Shown here: positions 1-8,159 of the stretch, piece by piece
How the letters are laid out: the number at the start of each line of letters is the position of its first letter
How positions within the stretch are numbered: position 1 is the stretch's first letter
The notes under the pieces: generated by a model
The model's input: only the letters and a program-made list of their open reading frames with translations
Databases searched by the model: none
Told to the model about the DNA's origin: nothing
Position numbers and translations under genes: made by a program
Assembly: GCA_913054565.1 (NCBI GenBank)
Contig: CAJXHW010000004.1
Location: 1-19,816, forward strand
From: an uncultured Kordia sp.
GTDB taxonomy: Bacteria; Bacteroidota; Bacteroidia; Flavobacteriales; Flavobacteriaceae
Direction of reading: 5' to 3'
Length of the DNA stretch: 19,816 nucleotides

Positions 1-23
1 TTTATAATAATAATATTCTGCCC

Positions 24-500
24 ATGAAATTAGATGGTATTGATCATAAAATTCTGAAACTATTACAAAAGGATTCTAACCGTACTGTTAAGAGCATGTC
101 TGAAATATTAGGCACGTCTACAACACCTGTTTTTGAACGTATTAAAAAGCTAGAAAAAGAAAACTATATTGACAAATACGTAGCGGTGTTAAACCACAAC
201 AAAGTTGGGGTAAAACAAATGGTTTTTATAGGTATTACACTACAAGGTCATACCAGAAGCTATTTAGAAAAATTTGTGAAACAGATTAACGATTTTCCCG
301 AAGTTGTAGAGTGCCACCGTATAAGCGGCAACTTTGACTATTTACTAAAACTTATGGTGGAAGATGTTGAAGCCTATGAAAAGTTTATTATGACTAAACT
401 TACCTTATTACCTTACTTAGGAAATGTACAGAGTTTTATTACCTTATCTACAGGGAAACAAACCAATGAGTTAGATTTATCACATTTACTCAACCAGTAA
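24..500 (+). CDS. Lrp/AsnC-family transcriptional regulator
   Basis: This 158-residue protein has the length and layout of the Lrp/AsnC (feast/famine) family. An N-terminal winged helix-turn-helix lies at about residues 4-50 (starting LDGIDHKILKLLQKDSNR, with the recognition region SEILGTSTTPVFERIKKLE). A RAM effector-binding domain spans about 65-141, including the SGNFDYLLKL strand around residue 101. Such proteins act as oligomeric DNA-binding regulators, often responding to amino acids. The ATG start at 24 gives the normal family N-terminus. The gene converges on the M28 peptidase gene with only 3 bases between the stop codons. Its targets cannot be read from the window, and nothing shows that it controls the nearby aromatic catabolic genes. 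The upstream region is cut by the window edge, so its own promoter is not visible. Confidence 0.93.
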   Translation: MKLDGIDHKILKLLQKDSNRTVKSMSEILGTSTTPVFERIKKLEKENYIDKYVAVLNHNKVGVKQMVFIGITLQGHTRSYLEKFVKQINDFPEVVECHRISGNFDYLLKLMVEDVEAYEKFIMTKLTLLPYLGNVQSFITLSTGKQTNELDLSHLLNQ

Positions 501-503
501 TGG

Positions 504-1445
504 TTAATTTTGACGAATAAATTTTAGCTCATAATCCGTTGAAACCAATTTCATAATTGTTTGAAAAACATATTCACTCACCTGTTTATGCCCTTTGAAA
601 TTTATTAAATCAATTGTATCTTCAGGTGTGTGATATTGTGGATGACCACCGGTATGAATACCTAACACTGATATATTTTTTTCATAAAAGGAAACATGGT
701 CAGAACCTCCTACTCCTCCCGCATGAACAACTGGGGTTAAGTGTAATGCTACCCCTAATTCATTCATAAAACTAACTCCGTCAGGAAAAGTCCCAGCTCC
801 TCCCATATACACATGCTTTTTATCATTTAACCTCCCCACCATATCCATATTTATCATTAGCTTAATCTGGGATAACGGCACTAGAGGGTTTTCAACAAAG
901 AACTTACTACCTAATAGTCCATGTTCTTCTGCCCCAAAAGCAATGAATATCACACTTCTTTTTAATTGATGTTTTTGTGATGCAATTTTTTCGGCTATTT
1001 CCAATAAGGCAGCAGTACCACTTGCATTGTCATCAGCCCCACCATGAATGGTATTCTTTTTATCTGATTTTGAAGATGGACCACCTAAACCTAAATGATC
1101 ATAGTGTGCTCCTAATACAATAACCTCTTTTTTAAGCTGCTCATCATTTCCTTCAATATAAGCAACAACATTCCAGGTTTTTTCTCTTAATTTAGGAGTC
1201 TTTTCAAGTGCTCTAAGTTTAGCTACAAAAGACTGCTTAACTGGTTTTAAGCCTGCTTTTTTAAATTCTTTTTTTAAATACCTAACTACTTTTCTATTTG
1301 TTTCTCCTCCTGGAGCCCTGCCTTTATTAGCTTCCGATGTTAAAAACAAAATATGTGTTTTTAACTCGTGCTCTGTTATTTCTGATTGCGAAAAAACAAT
1401 TGCGCTACTACTTATTAATACAAAAAATACAATTCTCTTAAACAT
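504..1445 (-). CDS. Secreted M28-family zinc metallopeptidase
   Basis: A 313-residue protein with a Sec-type signal peptide (MFKRIVFFVLISSSAIVFSQ, likely cleaved near residue 19-20), so probably periplasmic or exported. The M28 metal-binding set is visible: H114 in GAHYDHLG, D138 in GADDNASG, E173/E174 in FGAEEHGLLGS, D201 in NMDMVGR and H272 in YHTPEDT. The family comprises di-zinc aminopeptidases and related hydrolases; the exact substrate is unknown. It is the last gene of the codirectional run that begins with the paa operon, 25 bases after the helical-repeat gene, so it may be co-transcribed with it, although a role in phenylacetate use is not evident. The start ATG is fixed by the signal peptide. 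Confidence 0.92.
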   Translation of the reverse strand: MFKRIVFFVLISSSAIVFSQSEITEHELKTHILFLTSEANKGRAPGGETNRKVVRYLKKEFKKAGLKPVKQSFVAKLRALEKTPKLREKTWNVVAYIEGNDEQLKKEVIVLGAHYDHLGLGGPSSKSDKKNTIHGGADDNASGTAALLEIAEKIASQKHQLKRSVIFIAFGAEEHGLLGSKFFVENPLVPLSQIKLMINMDMVGRLNDKKHVYMGGAGTFPDGVSFMNELGVALHLTPVVHAGGVGGSDHVSFYEKNISVLGIHTGGHPQYHTPEDTIDLINFKGHKQVSEYVFQTIMKLVSTDYELKFIRQN

Positions 1446-1470
1446 CGTAAACTTTTTACTTTTATACTGT

Positions 1471-2034
1471 TTATTTTAATTTATTAAGCACCATTCTTGC
1501 TCTAGCTTTATACGCAGCACTCCCAAACGCATAGTTTTGTTCTACTACTATACCTAGCTCTTTATGAACCCAATCTATATCTTTCCCTAAATGATATAAA
1601 CTAGTCATTGAATATGCCTGAGATGCAACTTTTATTTTCTCATCAATTAACCACAGAAAACTGAGTGAAACCATTTCCTCTTTAACAGAAAAAGTCATCA
1701 TTTTAGCTACAGATTTACGGGTCTGTTCTCCATAATTATTCAGTACAAACGTTTCAATAATTTTAGCCATAGGCCGTATTGCTGAATCGCTTGTTAATTG
1801 TTTTGCTCCTTTTAATATGTTATCAATAAACGGACAAAGTATTTCTATACCCTGACGATTTAAAAACTCCAACCACCAACAATATTTTACATGATTTTTG
1901 TTAGCAGCATATGCATTTTGGATAATTTCTGGAAGCACTTCAGGATGGTCAATTACCAAAGCAACGGCCTTAGCACGAGAAGCCATACTGTGGTTTAATT
2001 GTTTTATATCAAAATGTAAATCTGATAACATCAT
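1471..2034 (-). CDS. Alpha-helical HEAT-like protein of unknown function
   Basis: A 187-residue, probably cytoplasmic helical protein with no signal peptide or membrane segment. Recognisable stretches are CWWLEFLNRQG, SAIRPMAKIIETF, the DWVHKELG region and the C-terminal GSAAYKARARMVLNKLK. This pattern resembles a family common in Flavobacteriia that is often labelled adenylosuccinate lyase in databases; that label is from memory and is not supported by any PurB catalytic motif here. The likely start is the ATG at 2034, which overlaps the stop of the upstream acetyltransferase gene by one base (TAATG), suggesting translational coupling; a longer reading from 2061 would run further into that gene. 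No enzymatic function can be assigned. HEAT-like repeat packing is an inference from composition and periodicity, not a demonstrated fold. Confidence 0.75.
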   Translation of the reverse strand: MMLSDLHFDIKQLNHSMASRAKAVALVIDHPEVLPEIIQNAYAANKNHVKYCWWLEFLNRQGIEILCPFIDNILKGAKQLTSDSAIRPMAKIIETFVLNNYGEQTRKSVAKMMTFSVKEEMVSLSFLWLIDEKIKVASQAYSMTSLYHLGKDIDWVHKELGIVVEQNYAFGSAAYKARARMVLNKLK

Positions 2035-2576
2035 TACTTTTCCAACTCTAACCAATAACAATCAAATTGTTGCCCTTCCCACTCAAAAACAAACTCATTT
2101 GTTATTTTAAAACCTACCTTTTGTAATACGTTCACCGAACCTTTATTAGGAATATCTGCTGCTGCGTACAATCTTTTAACATCAGTTTTAGCAAACATAT
2201 AATTTACCCAAGCTTGCGCTGATTCAGTAGCATAGCCTTTACCCCAAAATTTAGGAATAAAACGATACCCTAACTCATATACATGATGAAAACCATTCAT
2301 TCCTTCTGACTTATTGAGATATTTAATACCTGACCAACCCATAAACTCATTGGTATCTTTATGTATTACAGCCCATCTAGCAATTCCTCTTTCTTTGTAT
2401 TGCTTTTTTAAATAATCAATACCCTCTTGAGCTTGCTCTTTAGTAGTTATTGGATTGTTCCCTAAATATTTATGTACTTTTGGATTAGAATCCAATTCAA
2501 ACATTCCATCTAAATCGGCATCCAGAACTGGTCTTAAAATAAGGCGCTCCGTTTCTATGGGTTGATTGGGCATCAT
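2034..2576 (-). CDS. GNAT-family N-acetyltransferase (RimJ/RimL type)
   Basis: A 180-residue GNAT acetyltransferase of the type that opens with a TERLILRP motif (residues 8-15), as in RimJ/RimL-like N-acetyltransferases. The acetyl-CoA binding loop is in the FWGKGYATE segment around residues 110-118, and the second conserved element is NKGSVNVLQKVGFK, about 144-157. The substrate is unknown; family members modify protein N-termini, amino groups of small molecules or antibiotics. The start ATG overlaps the paaY stop (ATGATG containing TGA, four-base overlap), and the gene's own stop overlaps the next start, so it is translationally embedded in the tail of the paa transcript. A second ATG directly follows the first, so the N-terminus is uncertain by one residue. 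Confidence 0.9.
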   Translation of the reverse strand: MMPNQPIETERLILRPVLDADLDGMFELDSNPKVHKYLGNNPITTKEQAQEGIDYLKKQYKERGIARWAVIHKDTNEFMGWSGIKYLNKSEGMNGFHHVYELGYRFIPKFWGKGYATESAQAWVNYMFAKTDVKRLYAAADIPNKGSVNVLQKVGFKITNEFVFEWEGQQFDCYWLELEK

Positions 2577-3169
2577 TTTTTTAAGAAATCATTTAAGGTA
2601 TTATAAAACGCTTCTTGCTCTGGTCTATCTTTTGGAACTTCTCTCAACGGATCAACCGCCTCCATTGTTTCATGACAATCGGCTGGTAATTGCTGATACA
2701 ATTGAGTACCTTTAGTTTTCCAAGCTATCATTTCATCAGATACTTCTTTAATAGCTTTTGCTGGATTACCCACTATTAGCTGACGTTTTTCAAAAATAGC
2801 ATTTGCCTTTACAAATGCCATAGCACCTACAATGCATTCATCATCAATAACAGCATCGTCCATAATTACGGAATTCATACCTATTAGACAGTTCTTCCCT
2901 AAATTAGCGCCGTGTATCACTGCGCCATGACCTACATGCGCAGCTTCTTTTAACGTAATGGACTTGCCTGGAAACATATGCACAGTACAGTTTTCTTGAA
3001 CATTAACACCGTCTTCTAAAATAATCTCGCCCCAATCACCACGAATCGCAGCACCTGGGCCTATGTAACAATTCTTACCAATAATTACATTTCCAATAAC
3101 AGCCGCTAACGGATGTACAAAACTAGTCTCATGAACTACAGGAATGAACCCTTTAAATGAATATATCAT
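2573..3169 (-). CDS. paaY: PaaY, hexapeptide-repeat thioesterase of phenylacetate degradation
   Basis: A 198-residue left-handed beta-helix protein of the gamma-carbonic-anhydrase-like family that closely follows PaaY: a SFVHPLAAVIGNVIIGKNCYI opening region, RGDWG, VHMFPGK, VGHGAVIHG, LIGMNSVIMD and IVGNPAKAIKE, then the PaaY-type PLREV tail. Candidate zinc ligands H64, H81 and H86 are present. In E. coli PaaY acts as a thioesterase that removes CoA from the spontaneously formed cycloheptatriene-type by-product of the ring-opening step, relieving CoA sequestration; the same role is inferred here. An 89-base gap carrying a strong inverted repeat separates it from the PaaF-like hydratase upstream, while downstream it overlaps the acetyltransferase gene. 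This is the last gene of the clearly phenylacetate-specific block. Confidence 0.92.
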   Translation of the reverse strand: MIYSFKGFIPVVHETSFVHPLAAVIGNVIIGKNCYIGPGAAIRGDWGEIILEDGVNVQENCTVHMFPGKSITLKEAAHVGHGAVIHGANLGKNCLIGMNSVIMDDAVIDDECIVGAMAFVKANAIFEKRQLIVGNPAKAIKEVSDEMIAWKTKGTQLYQQLPADCHETMEAVDPLREVPKDRPEQEAFYNTLNDFLKK

Positions 3170-3194
3170 GATGTGTGATTTTCTTAAACTAAAA

Positions 3195-3242
3195 AATGAT
3201 AATTGTAAAAGTAATACTTAAATCACCTTTACAATTATCATT
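3195..3242 (-). terminator. 15-bp inverted repeat, possible attenuator or terminator between the PaaF-like gene and paaY
   Basis: Two perfect 15-base complementary arms (3195-3209 and 3228-3242) flank an 18-base loop in the gap between the PaaF-like gene and paaY. On the minus strand the stem is followed by a run of six T before paaY, which resembles an intrinsic terminator. The stem is AU-rich, so termination may be partial, or the structure may instead mark an RNA processing or stability site. It is one of several palindromes confined to the wider gene junctions of this operon. Confidence 0.55.
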
Positions 3243-3258
3243 ATACAATTATGTTTTA

Positions 3259-4011
3259 TTATTTAAAACGTTTTAAAGTCTCTTTTGTAAAATCTGACAA
3301 TACTAATCTTCCAGAAATAATTGCTCTCTCTGCTAATAAGGTATCCCAATGATCAGTACCTTCCCACATAATTTTTTTCATTTCCTTCATTGCTTCTGGA
3401 TTGTAAGTGCATAAGTTTTCAGCAAATGCTTTTACAGCTTCATCTAATTCCTCTGTTGATTCATATACTTGAGCATATAAGCCTTTAGCTCGTGCCCATT
3501 CTGCTGAATAAAATGTATTGGCATCAATAGCAATTTGCGACATTCCTGTTAAACCTAACTTACGCTCTACAGCTGGCCCTACAACAAAAGGACCGATACC
3601 AACATTTAATTCACTTAATTTTATAGCGGCAAATTTAGAAGCCATGCAATAATCTGTGGCAGAAGCAATTCCTACACCTCCTCCAACTGTTTTTCCTTGT
3701 ACGCGTCCGATAATAAACTTCGGACATTTACGCATGGCGTTTATTACATTAGCAAAACCAGAAAAGAATACCTTTCCTGTTTCTGCATCGTTAATTGTAA
3801 TTAATTCTTTGAAACTCGCTCCGGCACAAAACGTACGTGCGCCACCACTTTTTAACACAACTACTTTTATTGCGTCATTTGTTCCTGCTGCAGTAATTGC
3901 ATCAGCTAATTGTGCCAAAATATCTCCTGGCAATGAATTGTGTGCTGGGTGGAAAAATTCAATTGTCCCTACTCCATTTTCTATGCTTTGTTTTACGTAT
4001 GGTGCTGTCAA
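3259..4011 (-). CDS. Enoyl-CoA hydratase/isomerase family protein in the PaaF position
   Basis: A 250-residue crotonase-fold protein with oxyanion-hole segments FCAGASFKEL (about 61-70) and VGGGVGIA (about 109-116). One catalytic glutamate is present, E134 in KLSELNVGIGP, but the position of the other crotonase glutamate is glycine (G114 in GGVGIA where classical hydratases have GGCEL). That pattern resembles methylglutaconyl-CoA hydratase-like members more than E. coli PaaF. Because paaG is a separate gene and no other hydratase is present, it probably performs the 2,3-dehydroadipyl-CoA hydration assigned to PaaF; this is inferred from context. The start is TTG: an in-frame TAA lies two codons upstream and no ATG occurs until residue 93. 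It begins 17 bases after paaZ. Confidence 0.85.
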   Translation of the reverse strand: MTAPYVKQSIENGVGTIEFFHPAHNSLPGDILAQLADAITAAGTNDAIKVVVLKSGGARTFCAGASFKELITINDAETGKVFFSGFANVINAMRKCPKFIIGRVQGKTVGGGVGIASATDYCMASKFAAIKLSELNVGIGPFVVGPAVERKLGLTGMSQIAIDANTFYSAEWARAKGLYAQVYESTEELDEAVKAFAENLCTYNPEAMKEMKKIMWEGTDHWDTLLAERAIISGRLVLSDFTKETLKRFK

Positions 4012-4028
4012 AACTTATTTTTTTAAAT

Positions 4029-6524
4029 TTATAGTAAATTAAATTGTTCAAAATGATGATTAAAATGCTTTGTATGCGTTAAATCCCACTCAAACTTGGT
4101 CAATATTCCAAAAACAGCATTCTTAGTAGTTGCTTCTGGATTTTCCTTGAAATACATCTCAAATGCATCATATGCTTCTAGTAACTTCATCTTTGCTTCA
4201 GCCAAGTTCCCATATTGCATTTCTGCCAACCTATCCTGTAAAACAACTGGAGCTTTATAATTTTTAGGCATTGGTATATGAGTATATAAAGATTCATGTA
4301 CTTGCTCTAAAATTTTCTCAGGAGTTTCAATTTCAAAATCCTGAACTTCTCCAGATGCAACTCTTAATGTATATTCTAAATGCTCTATCATTTCCTGAGC
4401 ACTCATAGTTCCCCATTCTGGTTTAGCATCTTCAGTAAGCTTGTTTAAATAGCTTGAAATAGTTTTTTTGTTGATCTCTGAAAAAGGGCTTTTCTTTTGA
4501 ACCATAGTTAAAATAGTAGCTACAGCAACTAATTCATCTTCTTGATCAAAAACCTCAACAAACCATTTTACTATTCCACTAGGTAATTCTGTTCCTCTAG
4601 AATCACGATCTACACGCTCTTTACATGTTAATCTTACATACACGGTATCATTATGATAAATAGGACGTAAAAATCGACATTCTTCTAAACCATAGTTTGC
4701 TGCTACAGGTCCTTTATTTGGATAAACAAATAATCCTGCAGCGGCGGCAATAATGAAATACCCATGAGCAGTACGTTTTTCAAAAATACTCCCTTCTAAA
4801 GAAGTAATATCAGTATGCGCATAAAAATGATCCCACGTTAAATTACCAAAGTTGATAATATCTGTATCCGTAATGGTACGTTTATGTGTTTTTAAAGACA
4901 TTCCTGGTTTAATATCTTCCCAATGGTATGCAAACGGATGCTTGTCCGTTTCTTTATAATCCGCATTTGGTTGGTAGATTCCAGTGACTTCTGTTAAAGT
5001 GGTTGGAGTTCCCTGAATTGCACAACGTTGCATATAATGTTTTACACCACGCATTCCACCCATTTCTTCACCACCACCAGCTCTTCCGGGCCCACCGTGA
5101 GTTAATTGTGGTAATGGAGACCCATGACCTGTGCTTGTCTTTGCATTTTCTCTGTTTCCAACTAGAATACGACCATGGTGAGATGCTGCTTCAACGATAT
5201 AATCACTTGCAATTTTATCATCATAAGTAAAAATAGAAGACACTAACGATCCTTTACCCATTTGCGCTAAAGTAACAGCCTCATCTAAATCTTTATATGG
5301 CATGATGGTACTTACCGGGCCAAATGCTTCTAATTCATGAACTTCAGTATTTGTAAAAGGGTTATCCTCACGCATTAAAATAGGCTTCATAAAAGCACCT
5401 TTTTCCGCATCAGCTCCAACTGTTTCTACAGTATCTAAATTACCATAAACTATCTGTGCAGTCTTAGCCAATTTAGCTACTTGATCTTTTACACTTTGTA
5501 CTTGCGCTTTACTAACTAAAGCTCCCATACGCACCTCTTTTAATCGAGGATCACCAATAGTTACTTTATCCAATTGCTTTCCTAATGCTATTTGAACATC
5601 TTCTACTAAATTTTCTGGCACCATTATACGACGAATAGCAGTACATTTTTGCCCTGTTTTGACCGTCATTTCTTTACGCACTTCTTTTACGAATAAATCG
5701 AATTCAGGAGTTCCAGGAACAGCGTCTTTACCCAAAATAGAACAGTTTAATGAATCTGCTTCCATTGTAAATGGCACTGCTTCTTCAATCAATCTCGGAT
5801 GTGCTTTTAAAATACGACCTGTGTGTGCAGATCCCGTAAAGGTTACGACATCTTGAGATTCTACCGTATCTAAAATATTTTTAGTCATACCACTTAATAA
5901 CTGCAAAGCGCCTTCTGGTAAAATACCTGAGTCTACAATTACTCTTACAACAGCTTCTGTTAAATAAGCTGTTTGTGGTGCTGGCAATACTACAGCTGGC
6001 ATACCTGCCATCCAGTTTACCGCACACTTTTCTAACATTCCCCAAATAGGAAAGTTAAAAGCATTGATATGAACTGCTACTCCTTTTTTAGGTACTAAAA
6101 TATGGTGTGCCATAAAACGACCTCCTTTAGACAAATCTATCGGATCTCCTTCTACATGAAAAGGCTGATTAGGGAATAATTTACGCAACGATGCATTGGC
6201 AAATAAATTACCAAAACCACCTTCAATATCTATCCAACTATCTACTTTTGTTGCTCCAGACCTATAACTTAATTCGTAGAATTCTCGCTTCTTTTTGGTA
6301 AGATACAACGCCAAAGTCTTAAGCATGTTTCCACGCTCTTGAAACGTCATTTTGCGTAACTTTTCTCCACCTTTTGTTCTTCCGTATTGTAATACACTCG
6401 GGATGTCTAATCCTGCGGTGGTTGAAAAACCAATAGTTTCTCCCGTTACAGCATCAAACATAGGAGTTCCATCTCCTTCACCTGTTACCCAGTGACCGTT
6501 TATATAGTTTTCTAATTTATTCAT
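4029..6524 (-). CDS. paaZ: PaaZ, oxepin-CoA hydrolase/aldehyde dehydrogenase with an extra C-terminal DinB-like domain
   Basis: An 831-residue bifunctional ring-opening enzyme. The aldehyde dehydrogenase domain spans about 1-515, with E255 (FTMEADSLNC) and C294 (KTGQKCTAIRR), matching E256 and C295 of E. coli PaaZ. A MaoC/hotdog hydratase domain follows at about 535-675, with D565 and H570 in WDHFYAHTD matching E. coli D561 and H566. It hydrolyses oxepin-CoA and oxidises the resulting aldehyde to 3-oxo-5,6-dehydrosuberyl-CoA. Unlike the 681-residue E. coli protein, it carries about 150 more residues (about 680-831) resembling DinB/DUF1569 four-helix proteins: W704-G705, MIEHL with H715, H817, and a closing HFNHHFEQF with H820, H823 and H824. 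The ATG at 6524 is preferred over a TTG two codons upstream. It lies 13 bases after paaJ. Confidence 0.95.
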   Translation of the reverse strand: MNKLENYINGHWVTGEGDGTPMFDAVTGETIGFSTTAGLDIPSVLQYGRTKGGEKLRKMTFQERGNMLKTLALYLTKKKREFYELSYRSGATKVDSWIDIEGGFGNLFANASLRKLFPNQPFHVEGDPIDLSKGGRFMAHHILVPKKGVAVHINAFNFPIWGMLEKCAVNWMAGMPAVVLPAPQTAYLTEAVVRVIVDSGILPEGALQLLSGMTKNILDTVESQDVVTFTGSAHTGRILKAHPRLIEEAVPFTMEADSLNCSILGKDAVPGTPEFDLFVKEVRKEMTVKTGQKCTAIRRIMVPENLVEDVQIALGKQLDKVTIGDPRLKEVRMGALVSKAQVQSVKDQVAKLAKTAQIVYGNLDTVETVGADAEKGAFMKPILMREDNPFTNTEVHELEAFGPVSTIMPYKDLDEAVTLAQMGKGSLVSSIFTYDDKIASDYIVEAASHHGRILVGNRENAKTSTGHGSPLPQLTHGGPGRAGGGEEMGGMRGVKHYMQRCAIQGTPTTLTEVTGIYQPNADYKETDKHPFAYHWEDIKPGMSLKTHKRTITDTDIINFGNLTWDHFYAHTDITSLEGSIFEKRTAHGYFIIAAAAGLFVYPNKGPVAANYGLEECRFLRPIYHNDTVYVRLTCKERVDRDSRGTELPSGIVKWFVEVFDQEDELVAVATILTMVQKKSPFSEINKKTISSYLNKLTEDAKPEWGTMSAQEMIEHLEYTLRVASGEVQDFEIETPEKILEQVHESLYTHIPMPKNYKAPVVLQDRLAEMQYGNLAEAKMKLLEAYDAFEMYFKENPEATTKNAVFGILTKFEWDLTHTKHFNHHFEQFNLL

Positions 6525-6537
6525 GTTCAAATTTATA

Positions 6538-7752
6538 TTATAAATTTACATTTTCAATAATAGCTGCATAGCCTTGACCAACACCAATACACATCGTTAT
6601 TAAGGCATAACGTTTATTAGTTTCTTGTAATTCTAAAGCAGCTGAATATGCTATTCTAGCTCCTGTTACTCCTAATGGATGACCTATAGCAATTGCTCCT
6701 CCATTTGGATTAATTCTAGCGTCATCATCTGCTAATCCCCATTCACGGATACATGCCAAACTTTGTGCTGCAAATGCTTCGTTTAACTCAATCACATCCA
6801 TATCTGCCATGGTTAACCCAGCTTTTTCTAATGCTTTGTTAGACGCATTAACTGGACCAATCCCCATAATTCTTGGTTCTACACCTACTACTGCAGAACT
6901 TACTATTCTTGCCATTGGTTTTAATCCGTATTTTTTAACAGCATCTTCCGATGCTATAATAGTAGCTGCCGCTCCATCATTTAATCCAGAGGCATTACCC
7001 GCTGTTACACTACCTCCTTCTTTTTTGAAAGCTCCGCGTAACTTTGCTAATATTTCTGGAGTTGTAGTTGGTTTTATAAACTCATCATTTGCAAAAATGA
7101 TCGGATCTTTTTTACGTTGAGGAATCTCCACAGCTACAATCTCTTTTGCTAAACGACCAGACTCTTGAGCTTTAGTTGCTTTCATCTGACTTCTGTAAGC
7201 AAACGCATCTTGATCTTCTCTTGATATATTGTATTTCTCTACTAAGTTTTCAGCAGTAACTCCCATACCATCTGTTCCGTACATTGTGTGCATCTTAGGA
7301 TTCACAAAACGCCATCCGAATGTTGTATCGTACATTTTAGAATCGCCTCCAAAGCCACTTGACGGTTTTGATATAGCAAAGGGTCCACGAGTCATATGTT
7401 CTACACCACCTGCAATAAACACATCGCCATCTCCGGCTTTTATAGCTCTATTAGCATGTATAATTGCTGACAGTCCTGAACTACACAACCTATTTACTGT
7501 TTCACCAGGAACTGTATAAGGTAATCCTGCTAATAAAGACGACATACGCGCTACGTTACGGTTATCTTCACCTGCTTGGTTAGCACAACCCATAATAACA
7601 TCGTCATAAGCATCTGTTGGTATGTTTGTATTACGAGCAGCAACTTCTTTAATTACCAAAGCACCTAAATCGTCTGTTCTTACAGGTGATAAGGTTCCTT
7701 TATATTTTCCTATTGGAGTACGAACTCCGTCAATGATATATGCTTCTTTCAT
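6538..7752 (-). CDS. paaJ: PaaJ, 3-oxoadipyl-CoA/3-oxo-5,6-dehydrosuberyl-CoA thiolase
   Basis: A 404-residue thiolase with the full catalytic set: nucleophile C90 in NRLCSSG, N324 in LNEAFAAQ, H358 in GGAIAIGHPLG and C388 in MCIGVGQG. Length and motifs match degradative beta-ketoadipyl-CoA thiolases (PaaJ/PcaF). In the phenylacetate pathway the enzyme acts twice, cleaving 3-oxo-5,6-dehydrosuberyl-CoA to 2,3-dehydroadipyl-CoA plus acetyl-CoA, and 3-oxoadipyl-CoA to succinyl-CoA plus acetyl-CoA. Assignment to PaaJ rather than a beta-ketoadipate-pathway PcaF rests on its position between paaI and paaZ. The start ATG follows the paaI stop by one base, and paaZ begins 13 bases after it, so the three are surely co-transcribed. 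Confidence 0.95.
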   Translation of the reverse strand: MKEAYIIDGVRTPIGKYKGTLSPVRTDDLGALVIKEVAARNTNIPTDAYDDVIMGCANQAGEDNRNVARMSSLLAGLPYTVPGETVNRLCSSGLSAIIHANRAIKAGDGDVFIAGGVEHMTRGPFAISKPSSGFGGDSKMYDTTFGWRFVNPKMHTMYGTDGMGVTAENLVEKYNISREDQDAFAYRSQMKATKAQESGRLAKEIVAVEIPQRKKDPIIFANDEFIKPTTTPEILAKLRGAFKKEGGSVTAGNASGLNDGAAATIIASEDAVKKYGLKPMARIVSSAVVGVEPRIMGIGPVNASNKALEKAGLTMADMDVIELNEAFAAQSLACIREWGLADDDARINPNGGAIAIGHPLGVTGARIAYSAALELQETNKRYALITMCIGVGQGYAAIIENVNL

Positions 7753-7753
7753 A

Positions 7754-8158
7754 TTATTCCCAATCTTTATTTGTGCGATACACAGTACCTTTAAACAAAG
7801 CGACTATAGTATCATCTCTTTTTATTTCTATTTTATAAAATCCGAATCTGTTTTTTAAAGATTCTTCTTTAGCAATCGCTACAATTTTATCACCTTCTTT
7901 TAATGCTTCTGTATGATTTATAGATGTATCTATGGATACCGATTGTCTGCCATGTGTATTTGCTGCAAAAGCCAACGCACTATCAGCCAATGAATAGGTA
8001 ATACCGCCATGAGCTATTCCAAAGCCGTTCAGCATTTCTTCACGAACAATCATTGACAATTGACAAGTTCCTTCGGCTATATGCTCAACTTCAATACCCA
8101 ACCATTTACTAAAAGGGTCGTTATCAAACATTTTATGGACAATCTCTTTCGGTGTCAT
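7754..8158 (-). CDS. paaI: PaaI, hotdog-fold acyl-CoA thioesterase
   Basis: A 134-residue hotdog thioesterase. The active-site region EMLNGFGIAHGGITYSLADS places N44, H50, G51 and the catalytic acid D59 as in E. coli PaaI, and the N-terminal MFDNDPFSKWLGI corresponds to its MYENDACAKALGI. PaaI hydrolyses ring-hydroxylated phenylacetyl-CoA thioesters, preventing CoA from being trapped when the pathway stalls. The chosen ATG at 8158 lies one base after the paaH stop and matches the family's usual length. A longer reading from 8248 would add 30 unrelated residues and run 30 codons back into paaH, so it is rejected. It is followed by paaJ after one base. Confidence 0.94.
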   Translation of the reverse strand: MTPKEIVHKMFDNDPFSKWLGIEVEHIAEGTCQLSMIVREEMLNGFGIAHGGITYSLADSALAFAANTHGRQSVSIDTSINHTEALKEGDKIVAIAKEESLKNRFGFYKIEIKRDDTIVALFKGTVYRTNKDWE

Positions 8159-8159
8159 T

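Noticed and set aside
1471..2034. Adenylosuccinate lyase annotation for the helical-repeat protein
   Set aside because: The protein is far shorter than PurB and has none of its catalytic signature motifs, so the remembered database label is not used.
2035..2061. A longer start for the helical-repeat protein at 2061
   Set aside because: It would extend into the acetyltransferase gene; the ATG at 2034 forms a TAATG junction with that gene's stop and fits the operon's overlap pattern.
3656..4042. Plus-strand open frame of 128 codons opposite the PaaF-like gene
   Set aside because: It is antisense to a well-supported crotonase gene and paaZ end, and its translation shows no domain.
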